From Tupaia tana (Eukaryota > Chordata > Mammalia > Scandentia > Tupaiidae): 64,000 nt of DNA. Location of the stretch: the NCBI GenBank assembly GCA_026018925.1, contig JAKSZU010000002.1:13513662-13577661 (forward strand). Reading direction: 5' to 3'. Positions 1 through 11,110 of this stretch are shown here, in pieces. A program made the translations under genes and the position numbers. Position 1 is the stretch's first letter. The number at the start of each line of letters is the position of its first letter. A model generated the notes under the pieces. It made no database searches. It was not told the DNA's origin and saw only the letters and a program-made list of their open reading frames with translations.

Positions 1-1760
1 TTCTCTCCCCTTAATGTGACAACCTAGTTCTGTTTGCCATCTGTACTAGTCTCACCCCCATTAATGCTCCAACCCGTCGTCCTATGTGTCAGAACCTTCG
101 AACACCCAGCTGGTAACACTGTGAACTTCTTTCAGGCTCTTTAGTTAAACAACTAGATAGTATCCCTGCTTTGACCTGACCCAGTGCCTGTTCCGTGGTG
201 ATGCTGTGGGTTTTTAGGTTGTGACGTACATCTCTCCTGCCGACCCCTAAGCACCTGGAGGCAGAAGCAGGGCTGTGGCTGCCTTTTCCACAATGACTCT
301 CCGAGTTCCTTACTCATCAGGGAGGCTCGTCCCCTGCCCTGAGCGTCCAGCCTCAGGAACCAGGTCCACTCCAGGAACCGATGGCTTGCTGGCTCTGCAT
401 GAAGTATACCTCCTGCCGCAAAGCTCCACCCTCTCTCCTTTGCTTGTGAGGTCCCTGAGCCAGAGTCAAGGCTCCTCAGTGACGTTACGTAAGGCCAGCG
501 TGGAACACAGTTTTTGGTGATCCTGAGAATCCCCTTCAATGTCCATGACCAGTGATTTTCTAGGGTCACTCTCTGGGTCCAGAGGCTGCTGCTCATCCTG
601 CCCGACTCCCTTCATCCAGGTTCATGGTCTGGGCGTTGTCGTAAGTGCAGGTGAGGGTGTGCTGACTGCGGTGACAAATGGGACCTGAAGTTCTTCCTGA
701 GGGACTTAAGAGGCTGTTGGATCTGGAAGGATAAATGTGAGGTACTCAAGCAGTCAGCCACGTCAGGCCCTGCCTTGTTCACATTGCCACTTCCAGGGGA
801 GGACAGGTGCTAAACTTACCAGGCAGAATCCCAGGCGCAGAGTGCACCATGTCCAAGGCTGAGGAGCATGGCACAAGTTCAGTGCACATGTCCGTGATTT
901 TTTGTGCTTGCTAATCTCGTGAGCAAATCCCCAAGGCCCTGAAGGGCCACTCTGGTCTCTCCTGTTCTTCCCTCCCCTCCCCTTTCCGCCCCTCTTCATC
1001 CCTCCTCTCTCCTCCTCTCCTCTCTTCTGCCTCATCCTCAACAACCTGGACTTCTGCACCTCTCACTTTGCTCTGACAACTGCAGCCCAGAGACTGTGAG
1101 ACATGGGCTCAGGGACTGGGGCAGAAGCCATGCAAGTGCTTGGAGGACACCAACTTTGCCTATGAAATATTTTCTGTGAGTCTTTGCTGGAAGAGCGGGC
1201 TGTTATTTCCAGTACAGTTGCTGCTTCTCCACCATGCTGGACCTTATTCTTCCTTGACAGTCCCGGGATAGAGGTGATTACTAGGAATAAGGGAGAAACT
1301 TTGTTTCTAGAATGTTTGCCTGCTTCACCAATGCTGTAACCTAAGCCCGCATGGCAATAGAGCTTCATGGGAAATTGAAATAAAGAATGATCGATCTATT
1401 TTATTTCGTGTGTATTGTACCACTTCCAAACTCTGTCTGTGGGTGAAAGAAGGAAAGGACACTGAAGAGCGTCCGACACAGACTTTTTCGAATAGCATAA
1501 ATGCGATGCGTGCTGGTTCCCCTCTTCATTGGTGTGAGGGCATTTGCTGAACCGATCTTTAAAAAGTAGAAAATAACCTACGCTTTTAGAAACATCTTTT
1601 ACTGCACCTCAGATAATTTTTTTTGAAGTAATGGACTTCTACATTCTCATCAAAATAAAAGCACTGTATTATTTTCGTACAAAGTGGTGTACCCAAAACA
1701 CATGACTGTGCTCTGACAATGAAATATGACAGTGAGGGTCACAGTTAAGGGCTCAAACAA
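1..1760. other. Unique sequence, no recognised gene or repeat
   Basis: This stretch has moderate base composition for about 1.4 kb and then becomes AT-rich. Reading frames of 81 to 147 codons occur on both strands but overlap each other and show no recognisable domain, no codon-like periodicity that I can see and no convincing splice-site context. I recognise no SINE, L1 or LTR here. It could hold part of a long intron or intergenic DNA. Confidence 0.5.
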
Positions 1761-1899
1761 TTTTTCCTTTTGTTCCCAACTCAGATTATTTGTAAACTCA
1801 CGTGTGACATAACTTTGGGGTCCAGATGTGGCAAAAGTGTCATCTTTCCGTGGCAGGAGCTGTGCGTCCCTGGGGAGGCAGCTCTGGTAACTGATGAAG

Positions 1900-2360
1900 A
1901 TGTCAAACTGTGTGCAGAAGTGTCAGCAGTGCATATTTATCACGGTGCCATAGGCCCCCTCAGACTGAAAGATCTCACTGTTTATTCACAGCAAAGACAC
2001 TTAATTAATGACTGGGCCTAATCGGGCTGTCTTATTATTTACAAGGATACCAGTGTGGCTTAGCTCAACTGATGTGCAAACAAACCATCCTTGAGGAAGC
2101 TTTAATTAATAATTCCGAGCCAGGCCTTCTGAGAGGCCTGTCACCCAGCTCTCTGGCGATTTACAGCTCTCCTTTGCCATGTTCTCATGTCCCCTGCATG
2201 CAAATGAATGACCACCCAGCAGGTTTTTTGTTTTAACTGCACTGGGCCTTGTTTATTACAGAAACACTCTTATCGCTGCATAGGACTTAATGGAGATAAA
2301 TACCCTGAACGGGAAAATTCAGGGTGTCTTTCATAGACATGTTGCCATTCAGAAGGACTG
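1900..2360. promoter_or_regulatory. Candidate conserved noncoding element (distal enhancer-like)
   Basis: This repeat-free stretch is dense in homeodomain-type core sites. It has cttaattaatgactgg near 2000, tttaattaataattcc near 2101 and a POU octamer (atgcaaat) near 2199, with runs of non-degenerate complex sequence between them. It lacks SINE or L1 motifs and long reading frames. This texture is typical of developmental enhancers in gene deserts, but conservation cannot be measured from one sequence, so the call is an inference. Confidence 0.3.
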
Positions 2361-3030
2361 AGCACCAACTCTGCTAAAAAATGGAAGGAATTAATTTACC
2401 TTTACTAAATCCAAAATTGAGTTAAGCCTAGCAGTGTTCATTGGGGGTTTGCAATGTGGTTGGGATTTGGACATTTAAACGCAGAGCTGTAATATGAGGT
2501 CAATTACACCTGATGTAACCCAGAAGTAGATAGTCTACTGGGAGAATAAGAAAGAAAGAGATGTGTTACTTCTAGCAGGTTCAGTAGATCTATTAGAGCA
2601 GGGTCAATGAGTAACGCTGAAGGATACTAAAAATAGTTTGAGAAAAAAGACAATTCTGAGGACACTTCAGAGGGTGTGAAACCGGGCGCAGGAGAACCAG
2701 CTAGGAGTCTCTTGCAATTGATTGGCTAGGGGAGTTGCTACCTGGGTATAAAATGGGGTTTGAGCATTGGAAACAGAACTGAGAACAATATTGAAGAGAT
2801 TCCCTGGAGGCAGAATGAAGAGATCTGACAAGGAACTGGATGTGGGCGAAAAACCATGAATGATTGGGAAGAGGTGTTATTACTGTTACTCAAAACGGAG
2901 TTTCGGAGCTTATGGGCTTATTTTGTTCAGCTATTAATTTTTTGCAAATAATAGTTTGTTATCTTCATGCTTTAGTATGGCTAAAGGTAGTCTGATGTCA
3001 AGAAGTTTTCTGCCGTTTTATAAGCATATG
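2361..3030. other. AT-rich sequence, nothing recognised
   Basis: No repeat family, RNA gene or coding signal is recognisable in this stretch. Confidence 0.4.
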
Positions 3031-3035
3031 CATGC

Positions 3036-3165
3036 AGATCTCTGTCTGCCTGTCTGCCTCTACCATCCACCACATTTGTTTGTCCATCTGTCTATTGGCC
3101 TGCCTGCCTGACTGCTGATCAGTCTCTATCGGTCATCTATCTATCCACCCATCCATCCTTGTTTT
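3036..3165 (+). repeat. Degenerate ctgc/tcca pyrimidine-rich microsatellite
   Basis: Imperfect tetranucleotide repeats alternate between ctgcctgt, catctgtc and atccatcc types over about 130 bp. Confidence 0.7.
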
Positions 3166-3524
3166 TCTTAAATTTTACTCTAATACCTTGGTGTGAACCT
3201 TCCTTCTCTATCCTATTTGAAACTCAGAAAGTCTTAAGATCTGAAATTTTGTTTTGAATTTTGGAAAAAACTATAATCACTGTTTCTTTTGTTTTCTGTT
3301 TCTCTCAACTTTCTGTTATTGTAATGGGATAAATCTATTTCTGGTTTTTCTTTATCTTTTCTCTATGATATCCTCTCTAGTCTATCCTGCTCCAGCCTGG
3401 GCCAGTGTTTCCATCTGATTTCCCAGCTCCTTAGTTGATCTGTTTGCTATTTGCCCTCATACGGCATTCTCTATCTGAAGTATACTTTTCATAACAATTA
3501 TTTTCCCACATGGTCTCTTGTCCA

Positions 3525-3705
3525 TGCTTGAGGGCGCTATCTTCTGGTTCGAGTCCAGAGGCTTCCTTGAGCATACCAGGCATATATGTACCCAGATTGA
3601 AGGCTGGCTGAGGGCTGGGTGTGAATCATGGCTTCAAGACTCTGTTGGGGGTGCTGTCTCTCTCACTTTCTCACTCATTCATGAAAGAAATAAACTTTTA
3701 AGTAG
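3525..3705 (+). mobile_element. SINE family B copy, 5'-truncated
   Basis: The body matches the other family B copies at 12264 and 51520. It has a 'ggctggctgagg' block, a 'ctctgttggggg...ctgtctctctc' block and the terminal 'catgaaagaaataaac' before an A-rich end. The tRNA-like 5' end is missing or decayed. It lies in AT-rich sequence with no gene nearby. Confidence 0.6.
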
Positions 3706-5020
3706 TATGGGTTTTTACATTTTTTGTACCAAAGTAAACTCATACTTAAATTGCATTTTCCCTCACTGTTTTTGAAACCCTCTCATATTATTTCTTGCTC
3801 AGTTTGGTGCTGTCTACTTTGAGATACCTAGGTATTACTCCAACTTCCTGGTCTACCATTCACATAGTTACCTATCTGTAATGTTTTAATATTTTCCTTT
3901 GGGTGTGTGTGGGTATGTGTGTGGCTTAATCTGTACATGTTCTATCAGGAAGACTTGCAAAATGGAGACAGAAGTACCATCTTGCCTTCAAATTCTAGAG
4001 TTCACATTTGAAGTATGCCTCTTGGTGGGTTTCTAGAATTTGAGAGCCTTCACTGACTGCATGAAAACAACAGACAATTCCTTTGGAAATATAGCATGTG
4101 AGAAGTAAAGCAGAGCAATTTGTGGTTCTGTGGATTACTGAGCTCATTTCCGCCTTGTTGGGGATGTGCAAATGTACTTCTATTGGCTAATGTTTGAAAC
4201 TGACCATTGTCAATATCAGTTGCTAATTATGTTACTACCCCACTTCCCACAGATTCCCTGGCTCCTTTTACATTGGTTATTTTTTGCTGAAAGTGGCTTT
4301 TTGAGTAACTGTGGTTCAGATTTGTTATGATTTTAGTACTTAATTTCATCATCATTCTCAAAAAGTAATCATTAAATGTTTAACATCATGTCAAAATCTG
4401 TAGGAAAAAATTAAGCAGAATTGGTTCACACTTTGTACTAGCTTACTACATAAGGCAATTTTGAAAGTGACATACATGATAGAAAAATTAAGTAGCATCT
4501 CTTAGTTTTTAAGGGTTGTTATTCAAGTTCTGGGATATTCATATATTAATATGCAAAATATATGCACTTTTAAGATGCAGTGAACTCACAACCATCCAAG
4601 GAGTGCTTTGGAATATACAGTAGTTGCCAATCGTTTTAATCAGCTTAGAAGATATGGTGACTATATCTTAGTTTAAGAGAGTTTCCTCAAATTATTGTGT
4701 CCAGTTGTTTCTGAAATTTAAGATAATTGGGATTAACGCAGGTGAACTGTGCTGTTTCAATGTCTCAGATGAAGAGCAATTCAAAAATTACCATTGACTT
4801 CAGCTTTGGAAATGATATGCTGTAATTCTTTGGAGATTATAAGGAGCTTTAAATTTTACTTTTTTAGTAGTCTTTGAGAAATTCCCTAGAGAGATACATT
4901 TTTTTCCTTTTAAGATTTGGTTCACAAACTTTTCCTTTGAAATATGAAACTCAAGGAGAGAGTTTTAGAAAGTAGACTGCAAATGCACCTACTCATTTGC
5001 ATCTAAACCAGATTCCTCTC
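3706..5020. other. AT-rich intergenic sequence, nothing recognised
   Basis: I see no repeat that I can name and no reading frame of note over 1.3 kb. Short TG-rich runs near 3900 are the only low-complexity feature. Confidence 0.4.
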
Positions 5021-5029
5021 TACAGCTGT

Positions 5030-5445
5030 GTTTAGCATCCACCTCCTGTCCTAGTACATTTCCGGCTCCAGTGGTCTGGCTTCCAAATATACCATCCTGC
5101 CTTTTTACTGGGCGTTCCAATGTCCACTTCCCCGTGTTGGAAATAATCTCCCTATCTCCCTTTAACATTTGAGCACTCTCTTTCTGGTCTGTGCCTGACT
5201 GTCACTTCCCTGGCTCCCACCCCACCATGCCCTCCCCAGGGCCAGCCCCTCTCTGTGGTCCTGCTCTGCAGCTCTGCCCTTGTAGTGGCCAGGCCTCCTG
5301 CCCCTGTGATTATCAGTGTCTTCTCTGCCACCTTTCTTGCTCCAGGAGGAAATGTGTGCCATCTGTCTCTCTTGCCCCCATATTCCTGAGACCCACCCAG
5401 TCCAGTCCCTGCACATAGTAGGAACAGAAAAGATACTTGTTGAAT
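5030..5445 (+). mobile_element. LINE L2 3'-end remnant
   Basis: The 3' portion resembles the L2 tail: 'ccctgcacatagtagg' followed by a short A-rich spacer and 'cttgttgaattc', the decayed form of the usual 'ataaatgttgttgaatga' ending. The upstream sequence is pyrimidine-rich 3'UTR-like DNA of the L2 type. The open frames here (60 to 95 codons) are accidental. The 5' edge is approximate. Confidence 0.55.
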
Positions 5446-6645
5446 TCAAAGTAGCTTCCCCCGCTGCCCCCCAGGGAAATAACGTGATAAGCGTTTGACA
5501 TTAATTTCACTCTGAAAAGCTAAGGCTATTTCAATATTCCTCTCTTCTTTTTACTTTATCTTCCTTCCAGTACAGTCATATTTGTTTTGTTATTAGCTTT
5601 GACAGAACAGTCAAGTTTGCTAGTTCTAAAACTAACGTATTCTTCAAGGGGTGTGAAACCTAAAGCATTGCAGAAAGTGAATTCTAGGATTCGGTTATCC
5701 TACAAAGCCATTTTCTCTTCCAGTTCACTCAAATGCAGCAGGGCTTTTCTCTTCACGCGCTGTACTGGCCAGTGTGCGTGAGGTTGGGGCAGGACAGCGT
5801 GCTCCACCTGAAGCTGAACACTGACCGCTCCTCATCACAGTCCATGGGGCAAACTCGTGGTGCAGATGTCTGCTGCGGAGGGTTGGGCTGAATTTGTCTA
5901 CCCTGGGCAAGTGAAGGAATCCAGGAAGTCAGCCCACACCTGTACGTGCACGTCCTGCCACGAGAGCCATGGAGTAGCCGGCGCCAGGCCAGTGTCGAGG
6001 GCTAGCTTCTGGACGAAAACCTCCAAATCTGAACATTAAAACTTGATCTTAAAGCAAGAAACACAGTATCCAAAAACTGCATTTCTTAACTAGAAAAAGC
6101 TCAAATTGGAGAAAGCCAATGGCCTGTTTTTTCTTTTCTTTTCAGTTGAAACTTTCGTATTACTTAGCAGAAATGAGCCATCAAGCATTTCACGGCATTC
6201 TGATATATTTACTAATATTTTTTAAATCACAGATACCTGAGTGCCTATGTGTCAGTATCTGCTGGCAGTTTAAATCACCCACACGTATTTGATTTGTTAA
6301 GCAACTGAGTCCTTGTCCCGCTACTAACACCTGAGCGGAAGTGCTAGGTGTGCAAAGTGTGCTCCTTGGTTTCTGAAGACTCTTATTTGAGGTCACCACA
6401 TCGATTCTGAGTCCTGAAAGTCTGAATGTGGCACAAGAGCTACGCTTGCTGTCACTGAAATGCCATGTCGTGCCATGGAGTGTGGACCAGAGCTGCCATT
6501 GGATGTGGCTGGCACCCTGGGGTATGCAGTGCACTTTCGGGCATTGTTACTTATCTGAAATAACAAAGAGAAACCAAAGGTCAAGTACAGGGTTAAAGCT
6601 TTCCAATAATGGTATTGTAATATGGACTTTTTAAAAAAGTTTATT
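5446..6645. other. Unique sequence, nothing recognised
   Basis: Moderate composition with scattered short frames of up to 114 codons on both strands, none resembling a known protein. No repeat is recognised before the SINE cluster that begins at about 6650. Confidence 0.4.
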
Positions 6646-6745
6646 TGGAGGACCAGCAGATGGTGTCAGGGTGATGTCACTGGACTCTCACATGACCAAC
6701 CACAGTTCAAGTACCAGACCTGGCAGCTTAAAAAATCATGCCAGG

Positions 6746-7000
6746 GGACCAGCAGTTAGCGTAATGGCTATGTCGCTGAACTCCCATGTAGCCAACATCA
6801 GTTCAAGTCCCGGATCCAGTGGCTTAAACTCATGTCGGGCGCGTGTGTGTGCGTGCCCAAGATCCCAAGAGAAGAATAGAGGAGAAGGGATTGCTGTGTG
6901 GCCATCCCCCCGGGGGGTGATTTCTCGCTTTCTGTCTCTCTGTCTCTCTTTGTCTTTCTGGTGAGCACACGCGCCCTATAGCAAAAACCTCTCAAAAAAA
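6746..7000 (+). mobile_element. SINE family A copy nested inside another SINE
   Basis: The head 'ggaccagcagttagcgtaat' carries an intact-looking A box. The body contains the C-run/G-run palindrome and the pyrimidine tract, and the element ends 'ccctatagcaaaaacctctc' plus an A tail. The host-SINE sequence 'aaaaaatcatgccagg' (6730-6745) is repeated as 'aaaaaatcacgtcagg' (7001-7016), a 16-bp TSD with two mismatches. This shows retrotransposition into an existing SINE. Confidence 0.92.
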
Positions 7001-7030
7001 AAAAAATCACGTCAGGTGCGTGCACACATA

Positions 7031-7031
7031 T

Positions 7032-7062
<31 letters not shown>
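7031..7062 (+). repeat. (TG)n microsatellite within a SINE
   Basis: An almost uninterrupted TG tract sits where family A copies normally carry 'gtgtgcgtgcgtgccc', so it grew from the SINE's own TG/CG-rich segment. Confidence 0.85.
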
Positions 7063-7210
7063 CCCAAAATCTGAGAAGAGAATGGGGAAGGGATTGTGAC
7101 ATGGCCATCCCCTCGCGGGGGGTGGGGTTGATTTCATGCTTTCTGTCTTTCTGTCTCTCTGGCAAGCACACGCAAAAATATCTCTCTTAAAAAAGAAAAA
7201 ATGTTTATTT

Positions 7211-7458
7211 GGGACCAGCAGATAGTGTAATGGTTATGTCACTGGACACCCACATGGGTGACTGTGGTTTGAATCCTGGACCCCGAGGCTTCAAACTCAC
7301 TCAGGGTATGTGTGTGTGTGTGTGTGCTCAAAACCCTGAGAGGAGAATGGAAGAGAAAAGATTGTGGCATGGCCATCCCCTCAGGGGTTGATTTCTTGTT
7401 TCTGTCTATCTATCTGGTGAGTGCATTTGCCCTATAGCAAAAAACTCTTAAAAAAAAG
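7211..7458 (+). mobile_element. SINE family A copy
   Basis: Full-length plus-strand copy: head 'gggaccagcagatagtgtaa', B-box region 'gtggtttgaatcctgg', a TG tract, the body, and the end 'cctatagcaaaaaactctt' plus A tail. It lies directly downstream of the nested pair, giving three copies in about 800 bp. Confidence 0.88.
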
Positions 7459-7465
7459 TTTCTTA

Positions 7466-7650
7466 AAAATGTATTTCTTCCATGAATCAGAGAAACCACG
7501 AGAGGAGGAGAGCAAGTCTTCGTGCAGACATCCTCTGTCAGCCTGCGGTGGCAGAGTGGCTCTGCATACCATGTCCATGCATTGAGTGGCTCCGGGTAGT
7601 GAACTCGGGACCCTCCTGGGCAGAGAGCTTGTGTTATGGCTCATAACCAC
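7466..7650 (-). mobile_element. Probable SINE family B copy, reverse orientation
   Basis: The plus strand begins 'aaatgtatttcttccatgaa', the complement of the family B terminus, and continues through a decayed body to a tRNA-like head complement near 7640. The match is weaker than for the plus-strand copies. Confidence 0.45.
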
Positions 7651-8045
7651 ATAGGCACTGGTACAAGGACTTAGAATATAATCACGGGAAAATATTCCTT
7701 AAAGCGATGCCTGAACTTTAGAAAAACTGTCATCGGCCGGGACAAGCCGCTGTGTTACTGCTCCCGGGGTGCTGCATTTAGTAAGTGAGCCGTTCTGTAC
7801 ATGTTCTTTGTAATATTGCCATTTTTTAAGATAGTAAAATTTTATTTAGACAGAACACTTGCAAATCTCCTTAAACACCTCTGTTCAACTGCCAGGTTTG
7901 AAAATCACTGATTTTGATCCCACCTGCAAGGGTACGGATAAGCGAGTGGCAGCCTGTGAAAGCTCAGAAACGCATCTGGGAACGAGGATGGAAGGCCGAT
8001 GGTCCTCATTTCTTGACGAGGTTTTCGTGTTTGCTTTTTAATTTT

Positions 8046-8294
8046 CCCATAAGGTGTGTGTACTTGCTGGAGAGAGACAGAGAGAGTGAGAGAAACGGAA
8101 AGTGAGAAACCACCCCCCCCCAAAGGGGGGGCGGCCATGCCGCAATCTCTTCTGCATTCTTCTCTTGTGATTTTGGGCATGCGTGTGTGCACATGCACTG
8201 GCATGGTTTTCAAGATGCTGGGTCCCAGATTTGAACCATGGAGTTGGCCATATGAGGTCCAACACCTTAACCACCATGCCACCCTGTGGCCCCT
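8046..8294 (-). mobile_element. SINE family A copy (older), reverse orientation
   Basis: The plus strand reads the complement of the 3' end, then the pyrimidine tract as 'gagagagacagagagagtga', a long C-run/G-run palindrome, and finally 'ccttaaccaccatgccaccc', the complement of the older-type A-box head (ggtggcatggtggttaagg). Confidence 0.85.
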
Positions 8295-8382
8295 GTACCA
8301 GTGCTTTCTATACAGATCTCCGCATCTCTATTTTTAAAAAAGAATGATTTATTTCATTTTATTTATTATTATTATTATTTTA

Positions 8383-8520
8383 AATTTACTATAAGACACA
8401 TGTACTTACCAGAGAGAGACAGCAGGGGTGGGTGAGAATGTAAGCTGCCAGATCTGGGACTCGAACTGTATCAACCATTTGGGAGTCCAGCACCTTAACC
8501 ACCACACCACCTGCTGGCCT
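8383..8520 (-). mobile_element. SINE family A copy, internally shortened, reverse orientation
   Basis: The complement of the 3' end ('actataagacacatgtactt') is followed almost directly by the tRNA-head complement ('ccttaaccaccacaccacct'). The palindrome and much of the body are missing, so about 100 bp are lost relative to full copies. Confidence 0.75.
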
Positions 8521-9040
8521 CAGACCTCCACAGCTTGGTGAAGGCTTGTCTGTGTGTCTGTGTGCATGAACGTGTGTTACTGCTTTCTTCCTGGAACTGT
8601 GTACATGCACAACTGCTGCCTTCAGCCGTGGGTGTGCTTTGTTATAACATCAGTGTGTGACCCTCTCTTAGTGACCAGAATAACTGACACTCCATGTACT
8701 CTTACGTACGCTTCAAATAACTCCTGGTGCTATCACAGAAGTCTGGAGACGTCTGCTTTTCTTGCCCTAAAGATGTGGGTATTTTTGGCTATGGGATGAT
8801 TTTCTATTTCTGACATTTGATTCTGTGTTACATTTAAAAAGATAAAAAGATGTACATTCAACCCAATTTTGCTAGAAGAGAATATTTTTTATACTGATTA
8901 TTTTCATCACAGTGAAATAATAACCTTATTTTTCAATACTTATGGCATGGTTATTAAAAAAATACAGAAAAGTATAAGAAGAAATAGTATCTGAGCACTT
9001 GGCCACCTTAAAATAATTACCATTAATTACTATTTTTTTA
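8521..9040. other. Unique AT-rich spacer
   Basis: No repeat or gene is recognised between the flanking SINE copies. Confidence 0.4.
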
Positions 9041-9300
9041 ACAGATTTTTTTTTTTTTTTGATAGGGCGTGTGTGCTCACTGAAGAGAGACAGAAACAGA
9101 CAGAGAAAAGTGAGAAATTGCCTCCTGGGGGGAGTCCATACTGCAATCTTCTTCCTCATTCTCCTCTTGTGATTTTGGACATGCATGTACAACTGCTCAG
9201 TGAGTATTCAAGCCATCGGGTCTGGAATTCTGACGGCATGTGGGCTGCAGTTGGTCATGTGGGCTCCAGCGCCTTAACCACTACACCGCGGGCTGGCCCC
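9041..9300 (-). mobile_element. SINE family A copy (older), reverse orientation
   Basis: A T tract (9046-9060) is followed by 'gatagggcgtgtgtgctcac', the agacagagaaag pyrimidine-tract complement, the body, and 'ccttaaccactacaccgcgg' as the head complement. A short extra segment inside the body near 9190-9240 makes it slightly longer than average. Confidence 0.82.
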
Positions 9301-9652
9301 ACTATTAATCACTCTGTTTACATACATTTACATATGCACACACATACAATATGATGTCATGCTGTTTAAGTTTCATTTTCTGAGCACTTTCATTCTTTCT
9401 GTTGATTCCTTCCGTTTCTTCCTCTCTTGGCTCAGCTGCCTGCCCAGCACAGCCCTCCTGGGGCCGCCTCAGGGCCTCCCCACTAGCAGGGGCTTGCTTC
9501 TTTTTCTGAGTATGCCCACACACAAAGGCACACGTGCATCTCTAAGAGGCACCTACGTCTTACTGAAAGGGGTCTACCATATCCCCTCTCGGCATCTGCA
9601 TTGTCTCACTAAATCATCTGCTGATGATAATGTGTATGAAACTCTTTACGTT

Positions 9653-9905
9653 GGGGCCCAGCGGGTGGTGTCATGGTTAAGGCGTTGGACTCCCACATGG
9701 CCAACTGTGGTTCAAGTCCCAGACCCAGCAGCCTGAAACTCATGCCAGGCATGTGTGTGTGCATGCATGTCTGAAATTCTGAGAGGAAACTAGAGGAGAA
9801 GGGATGACAATGTGGCCAACTCTCCTGGGGGGTGATTTCTTGCTTTCTCTCTTAGTCTCTCTGGTGAACCACATGCCCTATAGCAAAAATCTCCCTAAAA
9901 AATAA
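9653..9905 (+). mobile_element. SINE family A copy, older subfamily
   Basis: The head 'ggggcccagcgggtggtgtc' plus 'atggttaaggcgttggactc' represents the older head type, in place of ttagcgtaatggctatgtcg in young copies. The body and the 'cctatagcaaaaatctccc' end are present with an A tail. Confidence 0.87.
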
Positions 9906-10003
9906 AATATTGTAAACTGCACCAATATACATGTATTTATGTTGGAAAAATTCATTTTGCAATCTGTAATGATGTACAGTGATTAATGTATAAAAATAGT
10001 AAA

Positions 10004-10262
10004 GGACCAGCAGTTGGCATAATGGCTATATCACTGGACTCCCACATAGCCGAAAACAGTTCGAGTCCTGGACCCGGCGACTTAAATTCACGCCCGGCGC
10101 ATGTGCGTGCGTGCCCAAGATCCCGAGAGGAGAACAGAGGAGAAGGGATTATGGCATGGCCATCCCCCCGGGGGGTGATTTCTCACTTTCTGTCTCTCGG
10201 TCTCTCTCTATCTTTCCAGGGAGCGCATGCACCCTATAGCAAAAACCTCTCCAAAAATAATA
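10004..10262 (+). mobile_element. SINE family A copy, younger subfamily
   Basis: The head 'ggaccagcagttggcataat' and B box 'agttcgagtcctgg' are well preserved. The body retains several CpGs and the C/G-run palindrome. It ends 'cctatagcaaaaacctctcc' with an A-rich tail. Confidence 0.9.
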
Positions 10263-10770
10263 ACAATAAACAATTTCTTTTAAAATTTCAGGTTAACTGA
10301 TAGAGGTTTCTTAATATATGTACTGTAGTGCGGTGCAGTGCTGATGTTTACTTATGACTGAGCACTTTGTTTCAATGGATTTACTTTTGCCAGTTTTTTG
10401 GGCTTGAAAGGGGAACTCATGACACTGCCACTTTGATGTTCAGTTTAAACAATTTCTTTTCCCTTTTGCTGTACACTGACCCTTTTAATTTTTTTCCTTT
10501 CATTTCCTTACTTTTTTTTTTTTTTACATTTAATCACTGTACCTCTTTACAACATACGTAATGAATTTTCCCATCATGAATACATTGGCTATTAGTGCAG
10601 TCCAAGATATTACCATAGACATTATCATCACCAGATACTTTTCCATTTTTGTGTTCATTAAATGATTTTACTCTTCTTTTTCTTCTTTTTTTGTACTGAC
10701 TCTTAATATGTAGGAATATTTCTTTCACCATGTCTCAATATTTGTGAATTAAAAGTTCAGATTACTAAGG
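10263..10770. other. AT-rich spacer, nothing recognised
   Basis: Poly-T runs near 10510 and otherwise AT-rich sequence, with no named repeat or gene. Confidence 0.4.
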
Positions 10771-11110
10771 GAAATTAGGCAGTAAGCCTTAAGAGCAGAC
10801 CCAGCAAGCCTACCTAATTGCAGACATCTCTAACTTGGAAGACAGCATTAATGCCTGGGCTATTTAATTGGAGACATCTCACCAGTGTTTTATGCATTGC
10901 TCATATTTATTCGAACTGTTTTGGCTATATGACTAGGTAGTGAGATAAATTTTTAAATAAGAAGTTATTCGAACAAAGTATGCTTGTGGCAGGTCGTAAA
11001 GGCTTAATTAGTGCACAAGAACTCTCTAAATTTAGCTACTAGTTGAACTCACTCCCATATAACAAATCTAGCAATAACTCTGGATCTTACCAAGTCACCG
11101 AATCGATGGC
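10770..11110. promoter_or_regulatory. Candidate conserved noncoding element
   Basis: A repeat-free, TAATT-rich block. A 16-bp motif occurs twice, 50 bp apart, with one mismatch (taattgcagacatctc at 10815 and taattggagacatctc at 10865). Further homeodomain-like cores include 'cttaattagtgc' near 11003. Function is inferred from texture only. Confidence 0.22.

Larger units (their letters stand above)
6650..7195 (+). mobile_element. SINE family A, older copy, split by a younger SINE
   Basis: The 5' tRNA-like part (6650-6745) and the 3' body (7017-7195) form one plus-strand element, interrupted by the SINE at 6746-7000. The 3' half has grown a TG dinucleotide run (7031-7062). TSD-like flanks 'aaaaaagtttatttgg' (about 6633) and 'aaaaaatgtttatttgg' (about 7196) bracket the composite element. 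No coding function is implied. Confidence 0.85.

Noticed and set aside
153..596. 147-codon minus-strand frame near the window start
   Set aside because: Its composition is not protein-like, it overlaps a plus-strand frame and shows no known motif.
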